In this document: positions 42,536-52,255 of the stretch, piece by piece
How the letters are laid out: each line of letters opens with the position of its first letter
Numbering within the stretch: the stretch's first letter is position 1
Source of the DNA: Nocardia asteroides
GTDB taxonomy: Bacteria > Actinomycetota > Actinomycetes > Mycobacteriales > Mycobacteriaceae
Length of the DNA: 64,000 nucleotides
Direction of reading: 5' to 3'
NCBI GenBank assembly: GCA_019930625.1
Contig: CP082844.1
Location: forward strand, 3,410,001-3,474,000
Translations under genes and position numbers: made by a program
Notes under the pieces: model-generated
Seen by the model: only the letters and a program-made list of their open reading frames with translations
What the model was told of the DNA's origin: nothing
Database searches by the model: none

Positions 42536-43597
42536 TCAGCGGCGACGCTCGACCGCCTCACGGGCGGCGTGCGCTGTCTTCGCTCCCCGCCGGCGGGCCA
42601 GTCGCGCGGTAAGCGCGCCCCGCTCCTTGGCGACCTCGGCGATCTCGGGTCCGCGGTGCTTTGCGCGCTCGGCCAGCTCAGCGCTGCGTTCCTTGGCGAT
42701 CTCCGCCAGTTCCGCCCCGCGCTGCTTGGCCACCTCCGCGAGATGAGCACTCCGATCCTTGGCGACCTCCGCCCAGTCGGCGCCGCGCTCCTTGGCCACC
42801 TCCGCCCAGTCGGCGCCCCGCTCTTTGGCGATCTCGGCCCATTCGGAGCCCCGCTCCTTGGCGACTTCCGCCAGATCTGTGCCGCGCTCTTTGGCGATCT
42901 CGGCCCATTCCGAGCCGTGCACCTTCGCGGTCTCGGCCAGGTCGCTGCCGTGTTCCTTGGCCGCCTCCGCCCAATCCGGCCCACGACGCTGGGCCGTTTC
43001 GGCCAGTTCCGTGCCTTTGCTCGCGGCGACCGATCCGAGCGCACGCGCCCGTTCCGCGGCCTCGTGCGCGTAGTTGCGCAGCGCAGCGCCGGTCGCGCCC
43101 TCCGAGGTCGCGCCGAACGGCAGTGCGGCGGTGACCGCGGCGGCGGCGTCGCGCGCGGCCCGGCGGCCGCGCCAGCCCAGCGACGGCTTGCCCTCGGTGT
43201 CGGCCGCGGCGATCATCAGTCCGCCGAGCAGGCCGAGGTCCTTGAGGAACGCGGTGCGCTTCGCCGACTTGCGCGCCGGATCCTGCTCGTTCCAGAAGTC
43301 CTGCTCGGTGACGGCCGAGGGCACCACGGTCGCCGCGAGCACCAAGGCGGCCAAGCGCGGCGCCTTACCCAGCGCCAGCAGAACGCCGCCGCTCACCTGG
43401 GCGAGGGCGTTGATCTGGACGACGGTGTGCGGGTTCGATGGCAACTTGGCGGCAACCTCGTCGGGAAGCTGTCGCTGTCCCCGCTGCAGCAGTTCGCTCG
43501 CGGCCTTGGCCCGCTCGTCCGGGCGCCGCAGCGTATCGACCCCATCTACGACGAACGCGGTGGCCAGTAGCGGCCGGGCGAGTCGGCGCAACAACAT
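42536..43597 (-). CDS. DoxX-family membrane protein with long 11-residue repeat tail
   Basis: 353 residues from ATG 43597. The first 150 residues are a DoxX-type membrane domain (ARPLLATAFVVDGVDTLRRP, VVQINALAQVSGGVLLALGK, AALVLAATVVPSAVTEQDFW). After a linker, about 13 copies of an 11-residue unit of the form K-E-R-G-x-(E/D)-W-A-E-x-A fill residues 205-345. The unit predicts a long amphipathic, charged helix like LEA or apolipoprotein repeats. Plain DoxX proteins end near residue 160, so the tail is an addition of unknown role. Confidence 0.82.
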   Translation of the reverse strand: MLLRRLARPLLATAFVVDGVDTLRRPDERAKAASELLQRGQRQLPDEVAAKLPSNPHTVVQINALAQVSGGVLLALGKAPRLAALVLAATVVPSAVTEQDFWNEQDPARKSAKRTAFLKDLGLLGGLMIAAADTEGKPSLGWRGRRAARDAAAAVTAALPFGATSEGATGAALRNYAHEAAERARALGSVAASKGTELAETAQRRGPDWAEAAKEHGSDLAETAKVHGSEWAEIAKERGTDLAEVAKERGSEWAEIAKERGADWAEVAKERGADWAEVAKDRSAHLAEVAKQRGAELAEIAKERSAELAERAKHRGPEIAEVAKERGALTARLARRRGAKTAHAAREAVERRR

Positions 43598-43789
43598 GAC
43601 AAAACCCCTTCCCTTGATGTAGTCACAAATCGGATTCCCGCGCGCTCGATGACCAAACAAGCCGGTCCGCCGCCGTGTGAAGGCCGCCTCATCCGGTAAC
43701 GGCTGCCGGAAGGAGATCGATCCAGGAGTAACGGCGCCGCGGCTGCGTCCGGCCTGCGGTCCCGCTCTCCCCGCCGAAAGGTATCTGCT

Positions 43790-44074
43790 GTGAATACTTA
43801 TACGGCGACAACGGCTTTCGAAGCCATCGTCGCCGCGCTACCCGCCGCACCGAGGTGCACGTTCCGCTTCGATTCCGTGCCCTGCCGGCACCGCGCGGAA
43901 TGGTTCATCCGTAAACGGTCCTGTTGCCACCCGGCGGGGGTGGACTTCCTCTGCGAGACATGCCATACCCGCATTCAGTGGATGCTCGATATGGGCATGA
44001 CGTTCGAATGCGCCGGATGCGGAGTGCGCTCCGCCAGTTTCCCGGAACTCTGCCCTACCGCCGCTGCGCTCTGA
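43790..44074 (+). CDS. Small cysteine-rich, zinc-ribbon-like protein
   Basis: 94 residues from GTG 43790 with GAAAGG ahead. Cysteine and histidine groups (CTF, VPCRHRAEW, SCCHPAGVDFLCETCHTR, FECAGCG) suggest one or two zinc sites. I do not know a named family. It has no signal peptide. The last codons converge with the hydrolase gene seven bases on. Confidence 0.6.
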   Translation: MNTYTATTAFEAIVAALPAAPRCTFRFDSVPCRHRAEWFIRKRSCCHPAGVDFLCETCHTRIQWMLDMGMTFECAGCGVRSASFPELCPTAAAL

Positions 44075-44080
44075 CGCCGG

Positions 44081-44935
44081 TCAGCGGCCGTCGGGCCGCT
44101 CCCGCGCGGGCACGGCGGTCGCGGCGAGAAAGCCGGTGATGATCGAACTCACCTGGTCCGGGGCCTCCACCATCGGAAGATGACCGCAGTCCGGTAGTTC
44201 CACCGCGGTGTGCGGGCGCAGCTTGCGGTTGAGCCGCCCGCCCGCCCTCGCCGACAGGACGCGGTTGCGCCGCCCCCAGATCGTGCAGATCGGCGGGAAG
44301 CCGGCGGGCGGGTCGAACCCGTCGAGCGCGCGGTAGGACGGGAAGTCCTGCACCAAGCCGTGCAGGGCTTGCAGCCTGCCCCGGTCGGTCCAATGCGCCC
44401 GCACGCGTGGCTCGTACTGGCTTCCCCTGCCGCGACCGCGCGGGCCGAGCTGATTGCCGACGATCAGCGAGACCACCGGGCCCGGCAGGCTGATGCGGCG
44501 GGCCAGCGGCGCCAGCGGCAGCCGCGCGTCGAGCCAGGCCAGGCCCGCCGACTGTCCCGAGCTGACGGTGTCCCAGGTGAGCGGATTGATCAACACGAGC
44601 GCGCGCACCCGGTCCGGACGGTCCATGGCGTAGCGCAGAGAGGTCGCGCTGCCGAGGCAGTTGCCGACCAGCACCACGTCGGTGCGGTCGTGGGCGTCGA
44701 GGAACGCGGTGAGCATGTCGACGTAGTCGGTGAGCCGGTAGCCCGTGGCGGGCTGGTCGGACCGGCCGTATCCGGGGAGATCGAGCGCGAAGATCTCGTG
44801 CTCGTCGCGCAGCGCCGCGACCTGGTCGTCCCAGATACGGCGTTGCGCGCCCGCGTTGTGCAGGAACACCACCGGCGACCCGGCGCCTGCGCGGTCGAAG
44901 ACGACGGACCGGCCCCGATGCTGGAAAACGTCCAC
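44081..44935 (-). CDS. Alpha/beta hydrolase with cysteine at the nucleophile position
   Basis: 284 residues. Hydrolase landmarks are present: PVVFLHNAGAQRRIW, LDLPGYGRSDQP, and the late histidine in LPDCGHLPMVEAP. The nucleophile elbow is VGNCLGS, with C93 where serine is usual; dienelactone hydrolases use cysteine in this place. It is the last gene of the catabolic operon, 85 bases after the amidohydrolase, and may open a lactone or ester product. Confidence 0.82.
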   Translation of the reverse strand: MDVFQHRGRSVVFDRAGAGSPVVFLHNAGAQRRIWDDQVAALRDEHEIFALDLPGYGRSDQPATGYRLTDYVDMLTAFLDAHDRTDVVLVGNCLGSATSLRYAMDRPDRVRALVLINPLTWDTVSSGQSAGLAWLDARLPLAPLARRISLPGPVVSLIVGNQLGPRGRGRGSQYEPRVRAHWTDRGRLQALHGLVQDFPSYRALDGFDPPAGFPPICTIWGRRNRVLSARAGGRLNRKLRPHTAVELPDCGHLPMVEAPDQVSSIITGFLAATAVPARERPDGR

Positions 44936-45020
44936 GTCGACTCCCTACGGACGGCCGGCGAACGAGCCGCCGTGTCCTTGGGATTCTACGTGGCCGACCG
45001 GGCCGATCAGCGCGATCGGA

Positions 45021-46772
45021 TCACCGTGCGGAGGTCGACGCGCGCAGGAACCGGCCGGTGCGGCTGGTGCCGAGTACCGCGGCCGGAGCGCCGTCACCGA
45101 AGACCGGCACGCCGCCGACGAACACCGCGGTGACCGTGTCGTCGTCGCGGTTGACCATGCGCGACAGGTTGTCGAACGGGGCGATCGGCGATTCGTGGTA
45201 GTCGTCGAGCGAATCGTCCAGGCGCGCCGGATCGAGGACGACCACATCGGCTCGGTCGCCCACCCTCAGGTGCCCGGCGTCCAGGCCGTACCAGTCCGCG
45301 AGTTCGCCGGTGAGCCGGTGCACCGCCTGTTCCTCGGACAGGAACGGGCGACCCGCTCGCGCGGCGTCGCGCACCCGGCGCAGGAAGCGGAGCCCGAAGT
45401 TGTAGAACGCCATGTTGCGCAGATGCGCCCCCGCGTCGGAGAAGCCCAGCTGCACGCCGGGGTCGGCGGCGAGCCGATCGAGCACTTCGGGTCGATGGTT
45501 GGAGATCGTCGTACGCCAACGGACCTTGCCGCCGTGCTCCACCACGAGGTCCAGGAACGCGTCCACCGGATGTGTGCCACCGCGTTCCGCGCCCACCTGG
45601 CCGAAGGTCTTGCCGATCACCGTGGAGTCGGGGCATTCGACGATCCGCGCATCGAAGAAGTCGCGGTGCCACACCCTCGGGCCGAATCTCTTGTCGTAAT
45701 CCGCGCGGAATCGGCGACGATAGGCCTCGTCGCGCAGTAGTTCCCGCCGTTGGTCCACCTGGTCGGCCAGGTGCAACGCTTCGGCGCCGGAACCGAATTC
45801 CTCGAACACCACCAGGTCGATGCCGTCGGCGTAGACCTCGAAGGGTACCGGCAGGTGCTGCCAGCGGAAGTCGGCCCCGAGCGCGTTCAGTACCCGAGCG
45901 ATCAGCGGAAACAGGTGCACGACGCCGGGAATCGCCTTGATGTCGGCAGCCGAGAGCATACTGACCTTCAGCGGCTTTCGGAACAGGCCGAGACTGGCGG
46001 CGGCCATCGTGATCAGGCTGTGCGGCCGTGACACGTCGGGCCCGCCTTGCAGCGCCCGGCCGCGCCGTCGCAGTACGGCGTTGAGCCTGCGCCGTTCCCG
46101 GCTGGTCGAGTAGGTGGAGGGCAGGGTGCGCGATCGGCACACCTCGCCGTCGAGTTTGTCGAACATCAACTGCTGGGAGGACATCCCGACGAAACCCGCG
46201 TCCAGCGCCTCGGTCAGCTTCGCCTCCATTCCGGCCAGTTCGGCGGCATCGGGCCGCACGTCCTCGCGGGTCGCGCGATCCAGCCCCATCTCGGCCGCCC
46301 GGATATCCGAATGCCCGATGAACGCGGCGACGTTCGGGCCCAACGGCAGTTCTTCCAGCGCGGCCGCGTACTCGTGCGCCGAGCGCCAGGTCTTGTGCGC
46401 GTCGACCGCCGCGACGACGTGCTTGCGCGGGATCGCCTCGACCCGCGCGAACAGGTCGCCCGCGTCGGAGGCGCCGACGTGGACGGTCGACAACGAACAC
46501 GAGCCCAGCAGCACCGTGGTGATGCCGTGCCGGACCGACTCGGTCAGCGCCGGATGCTGGAGCACTTCCACGTCGTAGTGGGTGTGGATGTCGATCATGC
46601 CGGGGATCACCCACTTGCCGGTGGCGTCCACGACGTTCGGACAGGCCGGGTCGTCGATCGGGTCGGCGGAGACGGCCGCGATCCGCCCGTCCCGGATGCC
46701 GAGGTGCCGGACCGCGGTGGGCGCGCCGGTGCCGTCGAACCAGCGGCCGTTGGCGATGACGGTGTCGTACAT
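45021..46772 (-). CDS. D-aminoacylase-like amidohydrolase
   Basis: 583 residues. The metal motif DIHTHYDVEV is at about 60-69 and the protein follows the N-acyl-D-amino-acid deacylase pattern: VIANGRWFDGTGAP at the start, WVIPGMIDIHTH, GFSDAGAHLRNMAFYNF, and the C-terminal ADVVVLDPARL and NRDDDTVTAVFVGG. In actinobacteria such proteins recur in lipid and ketone catabolic operons, where the true substrate is seldom known. It is four bases from the acyl-CoA synthetase gene. Confidence 0.85.
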   Translation of the reverse strand: MYDTVIANGRWFDGTGAPTAVRHLGIRDGRIAAVSADPIDDPACPNVVDATGKWVIPGMIDIHTHYDVEVLQHPALTESVRHGITTVLLGSCSLSTVHVGASDAGDLFARVEAIPRKHVVAAVDAHKTWRSAHEYAAALEELPLGPNVAAFIGHSDIRAAEMGLDRATREDVRPDAAELAGMEAKLTEALDAGFVGMSSQQLMFDKLDGEVCRSRTLPSTYSTSRERRRLNAVLRRRGRALQGGPDVSRPHSLITMAAASLGLFRKPLKVSMLSAADIKAIPGVVHLFPLIARVLNALGADFRWQHLPVPFEVYADGIDLVVFEEFGSGAEALHLADQVDQRRELLRDEAYRRRFRADYDKRFGPRVWHRDFFDARIVECPDSTVIGKTFGQVGAERGGTHPVDAFLDLVVEHGGKVRWRTTISNHRPEVLDRLAADPGVQLGFSDAGAHLRNMAFYNFGLRFLRRVRDAARAGRPFLSEEQAVHRLTGELADWYGLDAGHLRVGDRADVVVLDPARLDDSLDDYHESPIAPFDNLSRMVNRDDDTVTAVFVGGVPVFGDGAPAAVLGTSRTGRFLRASTSAR

Positions 46773-46776
46773 GGAT

Positions 46777-48426
46777 TCACACCTCGAGATCGGTGCGCAC
46801 GACCTTGCCGGTCGCGTTGCGCGGGAGTGGGGTCGTAGTGAGCCGCCAGCGGGCAGGCACTTTGTAGTAGGCGAGCCGCTCGGCGGTGAACGCGCGCAGC
46901 TCGTCTTCAGTGGTCGGTGTGGCGCTGTCGACCACGACCAAGGCGGCGACCTGCTGTCCGAGGTCGGCGTCGGGCACGCCGAGGACCGCGCATTCGCGCA
47001 CCGCGGGATGCTCCTCGAGGCACTGCTCGATCTCCGTCGGATAGACGTTCTCCCCGCCGCGCAGGATCAGGTCCGAACGGCGTCCGGACAAGCGCAGCCT
47101 GCCGTCTTCCAGCACCCCGATGTCGCCGGTGCGCAGCCAGCGGTCCGCGGTGATGGCCGCGGTGGTCGCCGCCTCGTCCTGCCAGTACCCCAGCATCACA
47201 TAGGGGCTGCGCACGCAGATCTCGCCTTCGGTGCCCTCGGGTACCGCGTTGCCCGCGCTGTCGCGGATCTCCAGCGTGACCCCGACGACCGGTCGCCCCA
47301 CGGTGTCCGGGAACGCCGCCAGCTCCGCCGGGCTCGCCAGCGTCGCGGCGGTGCTGCATTCGGTCAGCCCATAGCTGGTCACCAGCGCGTTGCGCGCGAC
47401 GGGCAGCTGATCGCGCAGCTTCTGTTGCAGTGCGGCCGAGGACGGCGCCGAGTTCAACGAGAACGCGGCCAGCGAGGACAGGTCGTAGCCGGACAGGTCG
47501 AGTTCGAGCATCCTGGTGGCCATGGTCGGCATGGCGCCCCAGTTGGTGATCCGCTCGGTCTCGATCAGGCGCAGCACCCGGTCGGCGTCGAACGACCCTT
47601 GGTGGATCACCGCCGCGTCGCCGGTGACCAGCCGGGGAACCACGAGGTTGTGCAGACTGGCGATGTGGAACAGCGGTGAGGTGACCAGGAAGCGCCGCCC
47701 GCTGGGCAGTTCGCCCGCCCCGGTGAGCGCGGCGGCCAGGGCATCGTTGAAGACGTGGTAGTCGGCTACCGCGACCAGGTTCCGGTGCGAATGCACCGCG
47801 CCTTTGGGCCGTCCGCTGGTGCCGCTGGTGTACAGGATCACCGCGGGTTCGTCTTCGTCGATCTCGGTGTAGGGCAGCTCGTCGGTCCGGTATCCGGCGA
47901 TGAGCGCGGGTACGTCGTGCTCCATGGTGAGCACCGGAATCCGGATGTCGAGTTCCGCTACCAGCGCGGCACGTTTCGCGTCCACGACGAGGACGCCGGG
48001 GCTGGTGTGCTCGACGCCGTAGGCGACCTCGCGCGGCGCCCACCACGCGTTGTAGCCCACCGCTATCGCGCCGAGCGCTTGCGCCGCCCAGAACGTGAGC
48101 ACCCACTCGGGCGTGTTCGCCGCGAGGATGCCGATGCGGTCGCCCTTTCCGACGCCGTATCGATCCCGCAGGGCCGTGGCCAGTGGCGCGACCGCGGCGG
48201 CGTGCTCGGTGAAAGACATCCTGCGGTCCGCGGTGACCAGGTAGTCCCGATCGCCGTGCGCGACCGCGTCGGCGAGCACTTCGCGCAGCGAGGACTTGCG
48301 GTGGCGCAGGACCGGCATCGGCGCGCCGAGCACGTCCTCGATCACCATCTCGAATCGACCGCCGGGGCCGGTGAGCCGGGCGGCGGCTTGCGCCACGAAC
48401 GCCTGCGGGTCGAAGGGCTTTGTCAT
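46777..48426 (-). CDS. Acyl-CoA synthetase (class I adenylate-forming)
   Basis: 549 residues. The AMP-binding motif is [30 protein letters not shown] and the hinge [20 protein letters not shown] follow, ending with the catalytic lysine in [15 protein letters not shown]. It activates a carboxylic acid to its CoA thioester. An N-terminal extension of about 40 residues precedes the core. In the operon it would activate the acid released by the esterase or made by alcohol oxidation. Confidence 0.92.
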   Translation of the reverse strand: MTKPFDPQAFVAQAAARLTGPGGRFEMVIEDVLGAPMPVLRHRKSSLREVLADAVAHGDRDYLVTADRRMSFTEHAAAVAPLATALRDRYGVGKGDRIGILAANTPEWVLTFWAAQALGAIAVGYNAWWAPREVAYGVEHTSPGVLVVDAKRAALVAELDIRIPVLTMEHDVPALIAGYRTDELPYTEIDEDEPAVILYTSGTSGRPKGAVHSHRNLVAVADYHVFNDALAAALTGAGELPSGRRFLVTSPLFHIASLHNLVVPRLVTGDAAVIHQGSFDADRVLRLIETERITNWGAMPTMATRMLELDLSGYDLSSLAAFSLNSAPSSAALQQKLRDQLPVARNALVTSYGLTECSTAATLASPAELAAFPDTVGRPVVGVTLEIRDSAGNAVPEGTEGEICVRSPYVMLGYWQDEAATTAAITADRWLRTGDIGVLEDGRLRLSGRRSDLILRGGENVYPTEIEQCLEEHPAVRECAVLGVPDADLGQQVAALVVVDSATPTTEDELRAFTAERLAYYKVPARWRLTTTPLPRNATGKVVRTDLEV

Positions 48427-48442
48427 ATCGGGTACTTCCTCG

Positions 48443-49516
48443 TCACTGCACAGGAGTTGGGGTTGGGCACTGCTCGGGGACCAGAACCGCTCGGCCCGTG
48501 ACCAGGCCGCGTTCCAGCCGGTCGAGGGCGTCGCGGCCGTCGGCCAGCGGGTAGCGCTCCACCTCGACGCGTAGCTTGCCCGACATAGCCAGAGCTACGG
48601 AGTCGATCAGGTCGGATTTGGTGCCGCCGTAGGATTTTCGGACCGACGCGCCCCACGGCCAGCCCGGCCCGCCCGCGGGGGCCGCCGTGATCTCCGGCGC
48701 GCCGCCGCCGAGGCCGATCATCCGGTAGGCCCCGTTCGGCGCCACCGATTCCACCGCGAGCCGTGCGGTCGCGTCGACGCCGACGAAGTCGAACACCGCG
48801 TCCGCGCCGCGGCCTTCGGTGCGGTCGAGGATCTCGCGTGCGGTGTCGTCGCCCGCCGTGAGTCCCTCCGCCGCGCCGCACCGCGCGGCGAGTTCGAGCT
48901 TGTCGGCGCTCACGTCGACGGCCAGCACCCGCGCCGCCGTGGTTGTGGCGAGAATCTGCACGGCGACGTGACCGAGCCCGCCGATCCCGATGACCACCGC
49001 CACCGACCCGGGCCCGAGTTGCTCGCGCGCGCCGCGGATGGCGTGATAGCTCGACAGCGCGGCGTCGGCCAGCGGCGCGGCCTGGGCGAAGTCGAGGTTG
49101 CCGATCGGCACGAACGAACTCGCGGGCACCCGGACGTAGTCCGCCATCCCGCCATCCGGCCCCAGACCGGGGCAGGGCGGCATGGCGGTGCGGCCAGCGG
49201 CGCGGCAGACGTTCTCGTTGCCCCCGGCGCACTCCCGGCAGACCCCGCACGACCAGCACAGGTACACGACGCCGCGCTCACCTGCCCTGCGGCCGCCGAC
49301 CCCGTCGCCGACGGCCTCGACGGTGCCCGCGATCTCGTGGCCGAGAGTCAACGGCTCCTCGCGCATCCGGAAGGGGATGTGCAGCACGTGCAGGTCCGAA
49401 TGGCAGATGCCTGCCGCGCCTACGCGCAGCAGCAGGTCGGTGGGACCGATCTGCGGGATCGGCACCTCGCGCAGTTCCAGCACACCCGGCCCGGTGAGCT
49501 GTAGCGCCCGCATCAT
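48443..49516 (-). CDS. Zinc-dependent alcohol dehydrogenase
   Basis: 357 residues. Catalytic zinc ligands are in GICHSDLHV and [17 protein letters not shown]; the structural zinc loop has four cysteines ([16 protein letters not shown]); the cofactor motif is [12 protein letters not shown]. It is a medium-chain dehydrogenase that likely oxidises an alcohol to an aldehyde or ketone. The ATGATG start overlaps the stop of the esterase gene. Confidence 0.93.
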   Translation of the reverse strand: MMRALQLTGPGVLELREVPIPQIGPTDLLLRVGAAGICHSDLHVLHIPFRMREEPLTLGHEIAGTVEAVGDGVGGRRAGERGVVYLCWSCGVCRECAGGNENVCRAAGRTAMPPCPGLGPDGGMADYVRVPASSFVPIGNLDFAQAAPLADAALSSYHAIRGAREQLGPGSVAVVIGIGGLGHVAVQILATTTAARVLAVDVSADKLELAARCGAAEGLTAGDDTAREILDRTEGRGADAVFDFVGVDATARLAVESVAPNGAYRMIGLGGGAPEITAAPAGGPGWPWGASVRKSYGGTKSDLIDSVALAMSGKLRVEVERYPLADGRDALDRLERGLVTGRAVLVPEQCPTPTPVQ

Positions 49517-50670
49517 CCGCGCACCGCCGCGAACGTCGCGCGCAGGTAGGCGTCGGCACGCTCGGAGCCGATCAACCCCGGGGCCATCCGGTTCATGGTG
49601 TAGGCGAACGTGGTGCGATGCTCGAGGTCGTTGACCACCATCGCACCGCCGTACCCGGCCCACCAGCAGACTCGGCCCTCGGGCACCTCAGGGGCGGTCT
49701 GCCGCTGCGGCAGACCGTAGCCGATGCCGAAACGCAGTGGCAGCAGCAGCGCGAGATCCACACCGTCGGACTGCTGCTGGAAGATCAGCTCGATCGTCCG
49801 CTCCGACAGCAGCCGCCGTCCGTCGAGTTCGCCGCCGCAGGACACCAGTGATTGCACCCGCGCCACCGAGCGCGCGTTGCCGTGGCCGTTCACCGCTCCG
49901 ATCTCGGCCTGCCGCCATCCCGCGCTCGCGGTTTCGGCGATGTCGAGCAGCGGACTGGTGAGGGTCTTGACCAGCACGCTGTCCTGGTCGAGCGTCGCCA
50001 TGTCGAATTCGGGCACGGTGGGCGGGATCAAGGTGGCGATCCGCCCGTGGTGTTCGGCCGCCGTGCCGATGTGGAAGTCCGCGCCCAGTGGCCCGGCGAG
50101 TTCGTCGGCGAAGAACTCGCCCAGCGAGCGTCCGGTGACGCGGCGGATGACCGCCCCGATCAGGTGGCCGTAGGCGAGCGCGTGATACCCGGACGCGGTG
50201 CCCGGCTGCCACCACGGCGGTTGGCTCGCGAGGCGGGCGGCGGACGCTTCGGCGTCGTAGATATCGGTCAGCTCGATCGGCGGCTCCCACCCCGAGACAC
50301 CGGAGGTGTGCGCGAGCAGATGCCGGATCTCGATGTCGCTCTTGCCGTTGGCCGCGAACTCCGGCCAATACCTGGCCACCTTCGCGTGCACGTCCAGTTC
50401 GCCGCGCTCGACCAGCAGCAGCGCGCACAGCGCGGTCATGGTCTTGGTGAGGGAGAAGACGTTGACCAAGGTGTCCTCGGTCCACGGCGCGGTGCGCTCG
50501 GGGTCGCGGTATCCGCCCCAGAGGTCGACGACCGGTTCGCCGTCGACCGTGACGCAGATCGACGCGCCCAGCTCGTCGCCGGAGGCGAGCCGGGTCTCCA
50601 GTTCCCTTCGCACCCGCGCGAATCGCTCGGCGCAGAACCCCGACGTGGCGGTTCCCGTGGTAGTGGTCAT
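49513..50670 (-). CDS. Serine beta-lactamase-fold esterase (EstB-like)
   Basis: 385 residues. The S-x-x-K motif is in VFSLTKTMTAL, tyrosine in SGYHALAYG, and the third motif WWAGYGGAM near the C-terminus. This class C beta-lactamase fold is shared by cytoplasmic esterases such as EstB. There is no signal peptide. Between a flavin monooxygenase and an alcohol dehydrogenase, hydrolysis of a Baeyer-Villiger ester is a reasonable role. Confidence 0.88.
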   Translation of the reverse strand: MTTTTGTATSGFCAERFARVRRELETRLASGDELGASICVTVDGEPVVDLWGGYRDPERTAPWTEDTLVNVFSLTKTMTALCALLLVERGELDVHAKVARYWPEFAANGKSDIEIRHLLAHTSGVSGWEPPIELTDIYDAEASAARLASQPPWWQPGTASGYHALAYGHLIGAVIRRVTGRSLGEFFADELAGPLGADFHIGTAAEHHGRIATLIPPTVPEFDMATLDQDSVLVKTLTSPLLDIAETASAGWRQAEIGAVNGHGNARSVARVQSLVSCGGELDGRRLLSERTIELIFQQQSDGVDLALLLPLRFGIGYGLPQRQTAPEVPEGRVCWWAGYGGAMVVNDLEHRTTFAYTMNRMAPGLIGSERADAYLRATFAAVRG

Positions 50671-50677
50671 CGCCGCC

Positions 50678-52045
50678 TCACACGTGTTCCAGAGCCCGGG
50701 CCGGAACCGGCAGCGCGTATCCCGCGGCGGCCGCGCGTTTCGCCCCGCGCGCCAATTCCCGCCGCATGTCTCGCACGTACGGCTCGAATTCGATCTGAAT
50801 GGTGTGCCGGGGCGAGTCGTAGTAGCGGCCCGTCCTGGCCGTTTCCGCGGATCGGATGGCCGCGTGCATCTCCTGTTCCGAGGGCGGGTGGTAACGGCCG
50901 GTCAGGTAGGCGGCGACCAGCTTGCTCTGCTGCTCGGCGAAGTTCACCAGCGTGGGTAGCGGCTGGGCCAGACCGAGGAAGAACATATTGTCGATGCCGG
51001 GCTTCATCATCTGTTTGAACAGCGGGAATCGATTGTCGCTGTCGGGCAACAGCTCGGGATCGGAGAAGAACGGGAAGGAGATGCGGTATCCGGTGGCGCA
51101 GACGATCACGTCGACCTCTTCGACGCTGCCGTCGGCGAAGCGCACCCGCGAGCCCTCCAGCGCGGTGATCGCGGGCTTGAACGTGATGTCGCCGCAGCCC
51201 GCGCGGTGCAGGAACTCCTCGCTTGCCGACGGATGCGCCTCGAACGGCAGGTGGTCGGGTTCGGGCAGCCCGTAGTCCTCCATCTTGCCGCGATACTTGC
51301 GGACGAAACGCTGCTTGAGCCGCAGGCCCAGCTTCGGCGGCATCCATCGGGGCATCGAGCGCTTGTCACCGACCTTGCCGTTGACGTACTTCGGCAGCAC
51401 CCAGACCCCGCGGCGAGCGGAAACGTAGAGCTTCGCGGCGAGAAACCGCTGCGACAGCTCCGAGGCGATGTCCAAGCCGGAATTGCCCATGCCGACCACC
51501 ACGACGCGTTTGCCGCGCATGTCGACGGGATCGAACGGGTCGTTGTAGGCGTGACTGTGCAGTAGCGTGCCGTCGAATTCACCCGGGTAGTCCGGGATCC
51601 GGGGATCCCAATGATGCCCGTTGCAGACGATGAGCGCGTCGTAGTCCGTGGTGCGGCCCTCGCTGGTGGTGATCAGCCAGCGGCCGTCCGCGCCGCGCTC
51701 GGCCGCGGTCACCTTCGTGTTGAACACGATCCGTTCGCGGATGCCGAAATGGTCCACGTAGTCGCGGAAGTACTGGAACAGCTGCGAATGGTGGGGGAAG
51801 TCCGGCCATTCGTCGGGCGCCGGATAGTCCTCGAACGCCAACCGGAACTTGGAGGTGTCGATGTGCAGGCTCTGGTAGCAGGCCGACATGCCGTTGGGAT
51901 TCTTGAAGTACCAGTTGCCGCCCACGTCGTCGGACGCCTCGAAGCAGTCGAAGGGGATGCCGTGGTCGTGCAGTCGTTTGGCGGCGGTGATGCCGGAAGG
52001 GCCCGCGCCGATCACACAGACCCGGGGGAGTGCGGTTGACGTCAT
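50678..52045 (-). CDS. Flavin-containing monooxygenase (class B, FMO/BVMO type)
   Basis: 455 residues. FAD motif GAGPSG at 13-18, the FMO identifying stretch in EFDGTLLHSHAYNDP (F-x-G-x3-H-x3-Y), NADPH motif GMGNSGLDIA, and ATGYRISFPF. The motif fits both FMOs and type I Baeyer-Villiger enzymes, whose usual motif is FxGxxxHxxxW; here the last residue is tyrosine, favouring the FMO group, some of which also do Baeyer-Villiger oxidation. It is the first gene of the operon, divergent from TetR. Confidence 0.9.
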   Translation of the reverse strand: MTSTALPRVCVIGAGPSGITAAKRLHDHGIPFDCFEASDDVGGNWYFKNPNGMSACYQSLHIDTSKFRLAFEDYPAPDEWPDFPHHSQLFQYFRDYVDHFGIRERIVFNTKVTAAERGADGRWLITTSEGRTTDYDALIVCNGHHWDPRIPDYPGEFDGTLLHSHAYNDPFDPVDMRGKRVVVVGMGNSGLDIASELSQRFLAAKLYVSARRGVWVLPKYVNGKVGDKRSMPRWMPPKLGLRLKQRFVRKYRGKMEDYGLPEPDHLPFEAHPSASEEFLHRAGCGDITFKPAITALEGSRVRFADGSVEEVDVIVCATGYRISFPFFSDPELLPDSDNRFPLFKQMMKPGIDNMFFLGLAQPLPTLVNFAEQQSKLVAAYLTGRYHPPSEQEMHAAIRSAETARTGRYYDSPRHTIQIEFEPYVRDMRRELARGAKRAAAAGYALPVPARALEHV

Positions 52046-52133
52046 TCACTGACCTCGCATGGGAAGAGCCGCCGACGACGGCCGAACCGTCCGGCGCGGG
52101 TCGAGCGCCGGAGTGACGTAGGCAACAAAATAA

Positions 52134-52162
52134 CACTCGGTAGACTTGACGTCTAGTGAGTG
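52134..52162. promoter_or_regulatory. 29-bp dyad operator of the catabolic operon
   Basis: CACTC-N2-TAGAC-N5-GTCTA-N2-GAGTG is a perfect compound dyad centred on 52148, between the monooxygenase and TetR genes, 89 and 94 bases from their starts. Confidence 0.7.
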
Positions 52163-52255
52163 ACACAATGTCTATTCATGCGGCTCGCGCGTAGACTCGC
52201 TCGGCGGAAGCCGCACGTAAGCACGCTTTTCACGGATACGAGGTAGCTGTTCACC

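Noticed and set aside
42590..43020. CRISPR or noncoding repeat
   Set aside because: The 33-base period is coding: it keeps frame and encodes a regular 11-residue helix repeat.
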